Shown here: one piece after another, positions 8,895 through 17,925 of the stretch
Numbering within the stretch: position 1 is the stretch's first letter
How the letters are laid out: each line of letters opens with the position of its first letter
The notes under the pieces: generated by a model
What the model was told of the DNA's origin: nothing
The model's database searches: none
The model's input: the letters and a program-made list of their open reading frames with translations, nothing else
Translations under genes and position numbers: made by a program
NCBI GenBank assembly: GCA_027623295.1
Contig: JAQBXR010000011.1
Span: 42,105-106,104 of the forward strand
Direction: 5' to 3'
DNA length: 64,000 nucleotides
DNA from: Planctomycetota bacterium
GTDB lineage: Bacteria; Planctomycetota; UBA1135

Positions 8895-10151
8895 CTACTC
8901 GCCGAAGTTTAGGTCGAGGACAGCCCAGAAGGTGTCTTCGTCGCCGAAGGCACCGGTCTTTGCGTCAACCATTGCGTAGCCGAACCAACCCTCTACGTTA
9001 CCACCGAAGGTGGTTCCGAGGGAGATGTCAATCTCGTCCCATTCGATTGCACCAGTTTCAACGTTTGCGACTGCAACGCGACCGGTCCAACTTTCAGATG
9101 GGGAGAAGCTAAGGCCGATTTGCCAGGTGTCGGTGTCGGGGGTCCAAAGACCATCAGCGCCGAGGAGATCGGAGAAACCAGCTGCGTTGTGGTAACGAGT
9201 GGTGCCGGTCGTCCTGAACTCTTCGTCCGAGCTCGAAATTGAAACGTCTAAGCCGCCGCTCTCCACACCAGGAATGCTCTCAAGAGCTTCAAGGTCGATG
9301 GTAGTAGCGATGTACCATGCGTCTCCATCTAGGAGATCACCCTGCTCGAACGTAGCGTACTCAGCTTCGTAACCGAAGCCCATGAACTCACCAGAGAGCA
9401 AGATGCCGAGCCAAGACTCGAACTCAGCGCCAGTGTCTTCGTTGCGGATCCAGTATGGAGCCAAATGCATAGGGCCGAGCTGCTCTACGTAATCGAAGAC
9501 CCAATTAAAGCCTGCTACGTAAATGAAGTCGTCACCTTCATCAGTAAGAACGCCTGGACTTCCTACAGAATTGAAGCCATTCTCACGGCCAGTCATCGCG
9601 GCGAAGTGGATGTTCAGGCCACCGGCTGGGTGGTTGTACCAGACACCAGCGTTCGTTGAAGGACGGTTGTCCCAGTCTTCGGAACCAAGAATACGACCAG
9701 AACCTGCGGTGTAGTAATCACGACCGATCTTGGCAGTGCCGCCCTCGCCGAAAAGGCTATCGACAGAAACCCAAGAGCGGGTGAGCTGGAACGTATCTTC
9801 TGGATCGTCGAAACGACCAGGAGTGTTACCCGAACCAGCGTCACCCCAGGTCTCGCGGCCGTTGAAGCCGACGAATGCCGTGGAGGACTCGGTTACGTTA
9901 AAGGTGAAAGTCATACGTGCGCGGGTATCAACGTCGCGGTTGTTGGTTGCATTAGCGGTATCGCTATCAAACCAACGGTTACGAGTGCGGAAGTCACCAC
10001 CAATGGCGACGCCACTGTTACCGGTAGGAGCAGTAAGACCAGAGTTAAGATCAGCTAGAGCGCGCTCTAAGCTATCGTTTTGTTGTGCTACACCCTGACT
10101 AGTCAGAGTGATCGCAGCTACTGCTGCGAGAGTGAACAGGCGAACCTTCAT
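8895..10151 (-). CDS. Outer-membrane beta-barrel protein (alginate-export/porin-like)
   Basis: A 418-residue secreted protein with signal peptide MKVRLFTLAAVAAITLTSQGVAQ. The mature part has alternating aromatic/polar strands, short Asp/Asn/Gly-rich loops, and repeated patterns such as RARMTFTFNVT, IGRDYYTAGSGRILGSEDW and FAAMTGRENG that resemble alginate-export-type porins. The start at ATG 10151 is chosen because the signal peptide begins there and AGAGGAAG lies about eight bases upstream on that strand; an upstream in-frame ATG (10316) would add 55 polar residues. Its dedicated terminator and long leader suggest a highly expressed monocistronic gene. The substrate is unknown. Confidence 0.8.
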   Translation of the reverse strand: MKVRLFTLAAVAAITLTSQGVAQQNDSLERALADLNSGLTAPTGNSGVAIGGDFRTRNRWFDSDTANATNNRDVDTRARMTFTFNVTESSTAFVGFNGRETWGDAGSGNTPGRFDDPEDTFQLTRSWVSVDSLFGEGGTAKIGRDYYTAGSGRILGSEDWDNRPSTNAGVWYNHPAGGLNIHFAAMTGRENGFNSVGSPGVLTDEGDDFIYVAGFNWVFDYVEQLGPMHLAPYWIRNEDTGAEFESWLGILLSGEFMGFGYEAEYATFEQGDLLDGDAWYIATTIDLEALESIPGVESGGLDVSISSSDEEFRTTGTTRYHNAAGFSDLLGADGLWTPDTDTWQIGLSFSPSESWTGRVAVANVETGAIEWDEIDISLGTTFGGNVEGWFGYAMVDAKTGAFGDEDTFWAVLDLNFGE

Positions 10152-10565
10152 TCGAAACTTCCTCTTATGGCCCCAAAGGGCACTTGGATTATGTTTCTGC
10201 TGACTGGCCTGAATGGCCTTTGTCGGCGAGAGATGGATTGTTGATGCAACTTTCACGTAGCGGGAGCCTTTATGAAAGTTGGTGGGACATTTTGCCAACG
10301 CGGCAGGTCTAGGCAAGACCTTTTTAGGAATTTTCCAAACCAGGGCCGAAGCCCATGGGGGTTACATCGGAAGCACACCCTCTCATTTGACCGCCTTTTC
10401 TGAATAAACCGCTAAAGCCTCCATAAGTCCATTGTTTGAAGCTAGTTAAGAATACACTTTCTGTTCCGTTCTTGTCCAGTAAAGGGCCTCTTCGGTATAA
10501 GTAGCTTGAATTCATGAGCTTACACCCCGGTTCCCTTCGATAAACTCACCTCCCCGGCTTCCCTC
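10152..10565. other. Divergent intergenic region
   Basis: About 414 bases between the reverse-strand beta-barrel gene and the forward glycosyltransferase cassette. Apart from the ribosome-binding site of the beta-barrel gene next to 10151 I see no convincing gene or RNA. A possible -10 element (CATAAT on the reverse strand near 10190) lacks a good -35. The region must hold the promoters of both units. Confidence 0.5.
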
Positions 10566-11708
10566 ATGCGCATTCTCCATTTCCACGATGCCCCCCATAT
10601 CCATGGAGGGGCCACAGCCTACCTCAAGCGGCTTTTGCCCGAAATGGCTTCCCGTGGGCACGAGAACCGCCTCTTCTGCCTAGATCAGGCCGCAGAATGG
10701 CTCCCTAGTGAGGATCAAGCCCACTTTACCTATCAGTGGCCCGCGTCCGCTTTGCAGCGACGAAGGGATTTTCACCACTTCCACGCTCCACTAGCTGAGG
10801 CTCTGACAATGTGGATTCAAGAACAAGGCCCCGACCTCGTGCATGTCCAAAATTGCTCGGCTTTCCGTTCTACGATTTTTCCTACTATCCTTAAATTGGG
10901 CGTCCCCCTGCTGATGACCGTGCACGACTTCTCGCTCATAGACCCAAACCCTTGGGGATTAGAGCGTTCGGGCATTTCGGGCTTACTGAAGCAGATCCTC
11001 GATCGGCAATCCCTCGCCAAAGCACGAAAATCTGTTTTCGAATGTACCCAACGCTTCCTTTGTCCAACGGAAACGTTGCAGAACGGAATTGGCTTTCCAC
11101 GTGGCAAGTCTAGACTGCAAAGGCTTCCCATTGAGCTTGCAGGGGCTCCTGAGCTCCCCCTGGACCGATTGCATCTGTTTTTCGCTGGCACCCTCTTTCG
11201 CTCAAAAGGGGTCGATGTCCTGTTACACGCGCTTGCGGGGAGCACCGGGGATCTGCGCGATGCTACTTTGGAAATTGCTGGCTGTGGCGACCAGGAGGAC
11301 AAGCTCAAGGCGTTGTGCAGAGAATTGGGACTTGACGCTCGAGTTCGCTTTTTGGGCTTCTGCTCTGCAGAGGAAATGGAGGCCGCCTACGCTCGAGCCA
11401 ATCTTCAGGTCTTGCCATCCCGTGTTCCGGAGAACTCGCCGCTCACTGTCTTAGAAGCGGGTGCACGGGGACGCCCATCCATCGCCTCGCATGCTGGAGG
11501 AGTCCCGGAACTTCTCGGCAACGGCAGAGGATGGACCTTTCCCAACGAGGATCACGAGGCTCTGCGGCAAGTCTTACAGAAATTGGCGCGGGACACCTCT
11601 GCGCTTTGCAATCCTGCTCGTGGCATGCGCCAGTGGGTAAGGCATGAATTTGCCCCGCAAAAGCACTGGGATCATGTGGACTCCACGTACCATGAGCTCA
11701 AGCGATGA
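10566..11708 (+). CDS. GT4-type glycosyltransferase (cassette gene 1)
   Basis: A 380-residue GT-B glycosyltransferase. The N-domain starts MRILHFHDAPHIHGGATAYLK with the Gly-rich loop of GT4 enzymes, and the C-domain has LFFAGTLFRSKGVDVLLHA and the EX7E motif in PENSPLTVLEAGARGRPS. It is the first of four genes joined by ATGA overlaps. It is the most divergent of the three GT4 proteins in this cassette. A role in making an extracellular polysaccharide or glycan is inferred from the cluster; the specific linkage is unknown. Confidence 0.88.
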   Translation: MRILHFHDAPHIHGGATAYLKRLLPEMASRGHENRLFCLDQAAEWLPSEDQAHFTYQWPASALQRRRDFHHFHAPLAEALTMWIQEQGPDLVHVQNCSAFRSTIFPTILKLGVPLLMTVHDFSLIDPNPWGLERSGISGLLKQILDRQSLAKARKSVFECTQRFLCPTETLQNGIGFPRGKSRLQRLPIELAGAPELPLDRLHLFFAGTLFRSKGVDVLLHALAGSTGDLRDATLEIAGCGDQEDKLKALCRELGLDARVRFLGFCSAEEMEAAYARANLQVLPSRVPENSPLTVLEAGARGRPSIASHAGGVPELLGNGRGWTFPNEDHEALRQVLQKLARDTSALCNPARGMRQWVRHEFAPQKHWDHVDSTYHELKR

Positions 11709-12859
11709 AAATTCTCCTGGAGGGTCACCGGCTGGCAAGGGTCAGCAATTTCGGCGGCATCGATTCCTACTGGCACAAGCTGGTACCGGAACTGCTGCGT
11801 AAGCATCCGGAAGACCAAGATTTTTCGCTCTACTCCGCGTTTTTGAATCCCAAGCATGGCCGCGGATTACGGGAGTATCGCAAACGTGGAGCCCGCGTGC
11901 ATCACTGGTGGGCTTCTCCGGAATGGTTAGATGCAAGCGCTCGGTTCGGTGCACACTTGGAGTGGTATTGCGGACAAAATGACATCGTCCACGTGCCGGA
12001 ACCGGTGTGGAAGCTACCTACACAAGCGAAGATTGTTGTGACTGCCCATGACTTGATGTACCTGCATCATCCGCAGTACCTCGATCCACACTGGGTTGCG
12101 CGCTTGCAGGAAGGCACCGAGAACCTCGCGTCGAAAGCGGCGCATTGGATTTGCGTGAGTGAACACACGCGGCAGGATTTGGTGCGGCACTATGGTGTCC
12201 CGCTAGGCCGGACCGAAGTGATCTTCCACGGAATCGAAGAGCATTTCCGTAGCGTGCATGAGCAGCCGGAGCAGATTGCCCGGGTCCGCGCACAGTTTTC
12301 CCTGGCAGAGCGCCCGTACTTGTTGTTTTTGGGTTCGGTCGAGCCGAAAAAGAACCTGCCCATGCTGCTGGAGTCCTATGCCAAAGCCTTAGAAAAAGGG
12401 CTGAAGGCGGACCTCGCGGTTGCCGGACGCGCTGGGTGGAAAGCCGAAGCGGTACGCGCCGTGGCCGATGCCAACCCTCTACTTAAGGATCGTGTGAAGT
12501 TCCTCGGCTTCATTGAGCAAGAAGATTTGGCGCCGCTTACCGCCGGTGCCCATGCCATGGTCCTGCCATCCCGCTATGAAGGATTCGGCATGCCGGTCAT
12601 CGAAGCCATGGCTGCAGGAACTGTCGTACTGTGTTCTGATCGCGGTGCCCTACCCGAAGTCGCAGGTGGCGCCGCCGAGTTGTTCGACGCGGACGATGTC
12701 GACGCATTGGCAGATTTGATTCTGCGCATCGACGAAGACTCTGCGCTCTGCGAGAATCTACGCGCCCGAGGACTAGAACACTCTGCTTCTTTCTCGTGGG
12801 CAAAGTGTGCTGAGCAACATTGCATCGCCTACCGCAAGGCGATGAACCTCCCCAGATGA
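11705..12859 (+). CDS. GT4-type glycosyltransferase (cassette gene 2)
   Basis: A 384-residue GT4 enzyme. Features are NFGGIDSYWHKLVPEL in the N-domain, FLGSVEPKKNLPMLLES, and EX7E in YEGFGMPVIEAMAAGTVV. The ATG overlaps the previous stop (ATGA), indicating translational coupling. Motif for motif it is close to the 12856 and 289 genes, suggesting duplication within the genome. The donor nucleotide-sugar cannot be read from the sequence. Confidence 0.9.
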   Translation: MKILLEGHRLARVSNFGGIDSYWHKLVPELLRKHPEDQDFSLYSAFLNPKHGRGLREYRKRGARVHHWWASPEWLDASARFGAHLEWYCGQNDIVHVPEPVWKLPTQAKIVVTAHDLMYLHHPQYLDPHWVARLQEGTENLASKAAHWICVSEHTRQDLVRHYGVPLGRTEVIFHGIEEHFRSVHEQPEQIARVRAQFSLAERPYLLFLGSVEPKKNLPMLLESYAKALEKGLKADLAVAGRAGWKAEAVRAVADANPLLKDRVKFLGFIEQEDLAPLTAGAHAMVLPSRYEGFGMPVIEAMAAGTVVLCSDRGALPEVAGGAAELFDADDVDALADLILRIDEDSALCENLRARGLEHSASFSWAKCAEQHCIAYRKAMNLPR

Positions 12860-14007
12860 AAATCCTCTTCGACGCCACTGCCATGGCACTTTCGGGCTAC
12901 CATAAAGGTGGCGCCTATCGTTATGGCATGGAAATGTTGCACAACATTCCAAAGGTCATGCCGTCGGATTGGGAGATGGGGTTGTACTTCAACTTTTTCC
13001 GCGGGCATCACCTGGAGAAAATGCGCGCGACTTGTGAGCTTGCAGGTCTTTCTGATTCCAGAGTGTCGCGCATTCCGCCGCAAATTTTGCGCGCACTGAA
13101 AGCGCCGGCGGAATGGACTGCGGGCAAGCATGATTTATTTCATGGTCCCTTTGACCTTATTCCTCCAAGTCGTAAATCTGCGCGTGTGGTCACGATTCAC
13201 GACCTTGCGTTTTTGCGTGCACCGGAAGGCCTTCCACAGGAATGGGTTCGCGAACGCACTGCAACGGTTCCAGCTGCTGCGCAACGCGCGCATAGAGTGC
13301 TTACGGTTTCGGAATTTTCAAAGCGCGACATTGTGGAGCGTTTGCAAGTGAACCCCGATCGCGTGCAAGCGATTTGCCACGGCATTTCGCCGGGCTTAGT
13401 GAAGACCGAAGATCCGGAAGCTGACTTAGCCCGACTGCAACAACGTTACGCAATCGAACCTGGTTTCGTGCTTTACCTTGGCACCTTACAGCCGAACAAA
13501 AACATCGAGGGTTTATGTGCGGCTTACCAAGAAATGCGCAAGCGTGGTTTTGAAGGACAACTCGTTTTGGCTGGAGCCAAAGGTTGGCTCTACGATGAAA
13601 TGTGGCAGCGTATTGCGCAACGCGGCCACGATGAAAACGTTTTGCTCACTGGCTTCGTGGACGATGAAGATATTTCGCGCCTTTACGGATGCTGCGCCAC
13701 CTTCGCGCTCATCTCCTTCTTGGAAGGCTTCGGCATTCCAGTCATTGAAGCCATGGCTTGTGGCGCTCCGGTAGTTGCAGCCGATGCTTGTTCGCTTACT
13801 GACGTGACCGCCGACGCAGGTTTATTAGTCGACCCAAATGACACGCAAGGCATTGCCGATGCCTTGCTTACCGCAGCAACTCCAGGACCTCAACGCGAAG
13901 AGTTAGTGCGTCGTGGTTTGGCACATGCTGCCACTTTCACCTGGGCGAAGGCCGCCAAAGAACATGTCGCCGCTTATGCGAAAGCTTTGGAGGTTGCAGG
14001 TTCATGA
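12856..14007 (+). CDS. GT4-type glycosyltransferase (cassette gene 3)
   Basis: A 383-residue GT4 enzyme starting at ATG 12856 (MKILFDATAMALSGYHKGG), which overlaps the preceding stop as ATGA; an in-frame upstream ATG at 12820 would lie inside the previous gene and adds 12 residues that do not fit the family start. It carries YLGTLQPNKNIEGLCAAY and EX7E in LEGFGIPVIEAMACGAPVV. It overlaps the following GT2 gene by four bases. Confidence 0.9.
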   Translation: MKILFDATAMALSGYHKGGAYRYGMEMLHNIPKVMPSDWEMGLYFNFFRGHHLEKMRATCELAGLSDSRVSRIPPQILRALKAPAEWTAGKHDLFHGPFDLIPPSRKSARVVTIHDLAFLRAPEGLPQEWVRERTATVPAAAQRAHRVLTVSEFSKRDIVERLQVNPDRVQAICHGISPGLVKTEDPEADLARLQQRYAIEPGFVLYLGTLQPNKNIEGLCAAYQEMRKRGFEGQLVLAGAKGWLYDEMWQRIAQRGHDENVLLTGFVDDEDISRLYGCCATFALISFLEGFGIPVIEAMACGAPVVAADACSLTDVTADAGLLVDPNDTQGIADALLTAATPGPQREELVRRGLAHAATFTWAKAAKEHVAAYAKALEVAGS

Positions 14008-14978
14008 CCCGTCAGCACCCACTTCGGTTTTCGGTTTTTGTGCCCACTCTAAAACGTCCAGATTTACTGCGGCGCAACTTAGAAGCCTTGGCGCTGCAGT
14101 CGCGCCTACCCGATGAAGTGCTCGTCTCCCTTCGCGCCGATCTTGATCCCGAAGGAGTAGAGACGGTGGACAACTTCATTCAGCATCATTCGAAGATGAA
14201 TATCGTGAAGGTCATGCTGACCGAACCTGGCATTGTGGTTGCAGAAAACGCGATCCTCAATGCGGCCACTGGCGATGTTGGCTGCCTGCTGGATGACGAC
14301 GCCATCGCCCGTCCGTTTTGGCTGGAAAACATTGCGCGCCATTATGAAAACGATGCGCGCGTGGGCGGTGTTGCTGGCCCTGCGATTAACTTTATTAATG
14401 GCAAACCCGAACCGCGACATGCTCGTTTCCGCAACCGAGTAATCTTCCCGGGTTTGATTATGGATCAAAGCACGCGCCACACCGACGGCGTGGTGGAAGT
14501 CGATCATTATCGTGGCGCCAACATGAGTTTGCGTTTGGAGCCACTGCGTAAAGCCGGTGGTTTTGATGCCAACCTTCGCGGGGATTGTTTCCGTTTTGAA
14601 ATGGATGCGTGCCTCGGAGTCAAACGTCAGGGCTTCCGCTTACTCTTCGACCCCGAAGTCGAAGTCGACCACCACGAAGCTCCACGAGTGCTCAACACGG
14701 AGCGTTTCGACGCCACGGCCATTTTCAACAACGCCGCAAATGAAACCTATGCCTTAATGAAAGGCTATGGACCCATCGGACGTTTTGTGCATATGGTTTT
14801 TGCCTTACTTGTGGGCAACTTTCCTTGTCCCGGTTTGGCCTGGGGTGTTGGCGGAGGCCTACTCGGACTGGTGTGGAAAAACCGAAACCTCTTCGGCATG
14901 GGCGCCATAATGCCCGCGTGGAAGGGCCGCTTTGAAGGATGCCGTATGTTTTTGCGTTGGCGCGCGGAACAACGCTAG
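14004..14978 (+). CDS. GT2-type glycosyltransferase (cassette gene 4)
   Basis: A 324-residue GT-A fold family 2 glycosyltransferase. The N-terminus has FVPTLKRPDLLRRNLEAL, the metal-binding acidic motif is CLLDDDA at about residue 94, and a second conserved acidic region is GGFDANLRGDCFRFEMD. The C-terminus is hydrophobic (about 255-285), so it may be membrane-attached. Last gene of the cassette; its stop overlaps the stop of the converging sigma-54 activator gene by four bases (14975-14978), so there is no room for a terminator between them. Confidence 0.88.
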   Translation: MTRQHPLRFSVFVPTLKRPDLLRRNLEALALQSRLPDEVLVSLRADLDPEGVETVDNFIQHHSKMNIVKVMLTEPGIVVAENAILNAATGDVGCLLDDDAIARPFWLENIARHYENDARVGGVAGPAINFINGKPEPRHARFRNRVIFPGLIMDQSTRHTDGVVEVDHYRGANMSLRLEPLRKAGGFDANLRGDCFRFEMDACLGVKRQGFRLLFDPEVEVDHHEAPRVLNTERFDATAIFNNAANETYALMKGYGPIGRFVHMVFALLVGNFPCPGLAWGVGGGLLGLVWKNRNLFGMGAIMPAWKGRFEGCRMFLRWRAEQR

Positions 14979-15883
14979 AGCGCTGCTTGCAGGCCGTCAG
15001 ACAAGTCGCTGCGCTGAATCACTCCGTCTTCCGCAAAGGTTGCGGCGCGCACTAATTCATTTTGTAGCTGACGGATATTGCCCGGCCAAGAAAAGGCTTG
15101 CATAGCCGCCACGGCCTCTTCGGAAATCTTTGCTGCGGGCAAACCTTGCGCGGCTTGTTGGGCGAGTAAAAAACGCACTAAGTGCGGAATGTCATCTGCC
15201 CGTTGACGCAAAGCTGGAATCTCCAGCGGCATGACGGCTAAACGGTAGTAAAGGTCTTCGCGAAACTCGCCTTTCGCTACGCGTTCCTGCAAGTTGCGAT
15301 TGGTTGCCGCAACAATGCGCGCATCTACCCTTTTCGTTTTGTTCGAACCGACCGGGCGAATCTCTCCGTCTTGCAAGAAGCGCAACAGCTTGGCTTGCAA
15401 GTCCAACTGGATTTCACCGATCTCATCTAAGAACAAAGTTCCCCCTTCCGCTTCTTCCGCGTAGCCAATGCGATCTTTATGCGCGCCAGTAAAGGAGCCT
15501 TTCATATGGCCAAAGATCTCGGCCTCTAGAAGTTCCGCAGGAATCGCAGCGCAGTTCACGGGCACCAATTTCTTACGGCGCCGCGCACCAAACTGATGCA
15601 AGGCTTTCGCAACCAACTCCTTGCCCGTTCCGCTTTCACCCAAAACCAAAACCGGAATATCGGTGCGCACAATCCGGCCAATCAAGTCGAACACTTTCTT
15701 CATGGCGGGACTTCCACCAATCATGCCGAATTGCTGGGGAATGGAACCTTCCTCTACCACTTCCGCCTCATGCTGCGATGCCAACCATCCCTTCACCAGG
15801 GAAGTTAAATCACGGCACTCCGCGCGCGGCAAGCGCTCCATGCGGTCGAGTAAATCTTGTAAATCCTCGAGCTCCCCGCTCAT
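14975..15883 (-). CDS. Sigma-54 activator AAA+ protein without DNA-binding domain
   Basis: A 302-residue bacterial enhancer-binding-protein core. Walker A is GESGTGKE, the sigma-54 contact loop is GSFTGA (a variant of GAFTGA), Walker B is GTLFLDEIGE, and the arginine-finger and sensor II regions (FREDLYYRLAVMPLEIPALR, WPGNIRQLQNEL) are present. It stops about 20 residues after the AAA+ lid, so the usual Fis-type HTH is missing, and the roughly 50 N-terminal residues contain no receiver, GAF or PAS signature. Such proteins can act from solution on the sigma-54 holoenzyme. It overlaps pgsA by four bases downstream of it in the same operon. Its targets are unknown; the neighbouring glycan cassette is a candidate by position only. 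Confidence 0.9.
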   Translation of the reverse strand: MSGELEDLQDLLDRMERLPRAECRDLTSLVKGWLASQHEAEVVEEGSIPQQFGMIGGSPAMKKVFDLIGRIVRTDIPVLVLGESGTGKELVAKALHQFGARRRKKLVPVNCAAIPAELLEAEIFGHMKGSFTGAHKDRIGYAEEAEGGTLFLDEIGEIQLDLQAKLLRFLQDGEIRPVGSNKTKRVDARIVAATNRNLQERVAKGEFREDLYYRLAVMPLEIPALRQRADDIPHLVRFLLAQQAAQGLPAAKISEEAVAAMQAFSWPGNIRQLQNELVRAATFAEDGVIQRSDLSDGLQAAL

Positions 15884-16527
15884 GATGCTTTCATCATCTC
15901 AATACCGCGCCGGCAATAGTTCAGCCCGGAGAACAGGGTTAGTCCCATCATGAGCCAGAACACTCCAGCAAAGAAGTATGGGTTACGCACATGCTCTAAA
16001 AGTGGAAAGTGAATCACGCTAGGGATGCCGCCAAGGATGCCAAGTGCAATACAAATGTAAACCACTTGCAAAACCAACTTTAGCTTTCCAAAACGGTCGG
16101 CAGGAAATTCCATGCCCTTACTTTCTATCAAGCCGCGCAATGCGGTGACCAAAAATTCGCGCCCCAACAGAAGCACTACCGCCCAAACCGGCATGACGCC
16201 AAAGACATCATCGGGGCGGGCATATTGGGGACTGGCCGCGAGGTAAATCAGCGAACCCAAAATCAAAACCTTGTCCACCACTGGGTCGGCCACGCGGCCG
16301 AGTGCCGTAACCCAGCCGTATCGTCTAGCTAGGTAGCCATCGGCAAAGTCGGTGATGGCGGCAATGAGGAACAACCAAAATGCCCAAAGTGCTGGACCGC
16401 GCGCCGCTTCGAAATTTTCTGGCACCACCGGTTCGACTCGCATGACTTCGCCCATAAACGCAAACGCACCGATAGCCAGCACGAGGCGGGAGCCGGTTAC
16501 GAGGTTCGGAACTTGTCTGGCGAGCAT
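15880..16527 (-). CDS. pgsA: CDP-diacylglycerol-glycerol-3-phosphate phosphatidyltransferase
   Basis: A 215-residue CDP-alcohol phosphatidyltransferase of the PgsA type, the committed step to phosphatidylglycerol at the inner membrane. The catalytic signature D-x2-DG-x2-AR-x8-G-x3-D-x3-D is complete in DFADGYLARRYGWVTALGRVADPVVD, at about residues 60-85. Several hydrophobic helices flank it. It follows rimO by 21 bases and overlaps the sigma-54 activator gene (ATGA), so these three and probably ftsK form one transcript. The choice of PgsA over phosphatidylserine or inositol synthases rests on the N-terminal PNLVTGSRLVLA motif. Confidence 0.9.
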   Translation of the reverse strand: MLARQVPNLVTGSRLVLAIGAFAFMGEVMRVEPVVPENFEAARGPALWAFWLFLIAAITDFADGYLARRYGWVTALGRVADPVVDKVLILGSLIYLAASPQYARPDDVFGVMPVWAVVLLLGREFLVTALRGLIESKGMEFPADRFGKLKLVLQVVYICIALGILGGIPSVIHFPLLEHVRNPYFFAGVFWLMMGLTLFSGLNYCRRGIEMMKAS

Positions 16528-16548
16528 AAAGGAGGTTCAGATTGAGGG

Positions 16549-17925
16549 TTAGCGGACGACCTCAGCTTCTAAATCGTAACCATCCGCGGCAGTAACTAAC
16601 ACCTCTGGCATGTTGCCGGTGGTTAGGTTGTGCTCTGGATCATGAATTTTGACCAAGCCATCTACCTCTGGAGCATCGGCCCAGGTGCGACCAAAAGCCC
16701 ATTCACCGGCGGATTCATCAATCAGCACCGGCAGTTTGCGGCCGACCAAGGTTTCCTGAAAGCTCGCATGCAGACGCGATTGCAGCTCCATGACTCGCTC
16801 TTGACGTTCAAGAGCCTCTTCGGGACTGCAACGGTCATCATCGGCACCCGCGGGCGCACTGACTTCTGGTGAAAAGGAGAATGCACCAAGGCGTTCAAAG
16901 CGGAATTCCTCGAGCCACTTCAGGAGCTCTTCAAATTCTTCGCGACCCTCACCCGGGTGGCCAACAAGCACCGTGGTGCGCAAAGCAATCCCCGGAACTT
17001 CATCGCGCAGACGTTGCACGATGCGCGTCACGCTTTCCTTACTTCCACCCCGCGCCATGCGCTTCAACACTTTGGTGCTGATGTGCTGAGTTGGGATGTC
17101 CAAATAAGGCAGAACGTTTGCGTGCTTGTTGATGACCTCGGTCAAGCCCCACGGAAAGTTGTTGGGGTAGGCGTACATGACGCGCAACCACTTCAAGCCG
17201 TCGACGCCAGCCATGGCATCGACCAACTCTGGCAAACGCGCGTGGCCCTTGCCTTTATCGCGACCATAACCAGTGCTGTCTTCCGCCACCATGACCACTT
17301 CGCGCACGCCTTGTGCAACCAGGCCTTCGACTTCTTGAACCACGACTTCCACCGGCTTACTCGATTGGCGCCCACGAATTTGCGGGATGATGCAAAAAGC
17401 ACAGTTGTGATCGCAGCCGTGACTTGGACGTAGGTAGGCGTAGCTCCGCGGCGTTTGCAGCAAACGCAAAAACTCGCCTTGGCCTTGTGGAGCGCGTCCG
17501 CCAGAATCTTCGCGGACCTTACGGCCTTTCAAAACCTCCTCCACAATCCGCGCAACGTTGGAGTAATCACTAAGTCCTAGAATCGCATCGATCTGCGGGA
17601 ACTTCTCCTCGACCTCGGGACGGAACTTCTCCGGCAGACATCCAGCCACAATCACGCCGCGTAGATTGCCGGCGGCCTTCTTTTCCAGGAGCTCGCGAAT
17701 TTGCCCTTCGGATTCTTCCCGTGCAGGTCCAATGAAGCTGCAGGTGTTCAGAATCGCGACGTCGGCCTGGTCGACATCTCCGGTCAGGGTGTAACCCTCC
17801 GCACCGAGTCGACCGAGAATGTTCTCTGAGTCAATCAGGTTGCGCGCGCATCCTAGATGGACCAATGCGACATGAATGGCACGAGTGCCCTCCGCTATTG
17901 CGGTTGTTGATTCCGTTCTTCCCAC
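16549..17925 (-). CDS. rimO: Ribosomal protein S12 methylthiotransferase RimO
   Basis: A 458-residue MiaB/RimO-family radical SAM methylthiotransferase. The N-terminal domain has the three auxiliary cluster cysteines (LGCARNLIDSE, LNTCSFIG, VAGCLPE), the radical SAM motif CDHNCAFC is near residue 170, and a C-terminal TRAM-like region follows residue 380. LGCARNLIDSE identifies RimO rather than MiaB, which has LGCQMN. The start overlaps the 3' end of ftsK by 31 bases in another frame, so translation is probably coupled. Confidence 0.93.
   Translation of the reverse strand: MGRTESTTAIAEGTRAIHVALVHLGCARNLIDSENILGRLGAEGYTLTGDVDQADVAILNTCSFIGPAREESEGQIRELLEKKAAGNLRGVIVAGCLPEKFRPEVEEKFPQIDAILGLSDYSNVARIVEEVLKGRKVREDSGGRAPQGQGEFLRLLQTPRSYAYLRPSHGCDHNCAFCIIPQIRGRQSSKPVEVVVQEVEGLVAQGVREVVMVAEDSTGYGRDKGKGHARLPELVDAMAGVDGLKWLRVMYAYPNNFPWGLTEVINKHANVLPYLDIPTQHISTKVLKRMARGGSKESVTRIVQRLRDEVPGIALRTTVLVGHPGEGREEFEELLKWLEEFRFERLGAFSFSPEVSAPAGADDDRCSPEEALERQERVMELQSRLHASFQETLVGRKLPVLIDESAGEWAFGRTWADAPEVDGLVKIHDPEHNLTTGNMPEVLVTAADGYDLEAEVVR

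Noticed and set aside
10324..10515. A 63-codon reverse frame in the long intergenic gap.
   Set aside because: No ribosome-binding site, no domain and atypical composition; treated as chance.
16528..16600. Forward-strand AAAGGAGGTTCAG at 16528 looks like a perfect Shine-Dalgarno followed by a TTG.
   Set aside because: The frame ends after about 17 codons and lies between pgsA and rimO on the opposite strand; no gene there.
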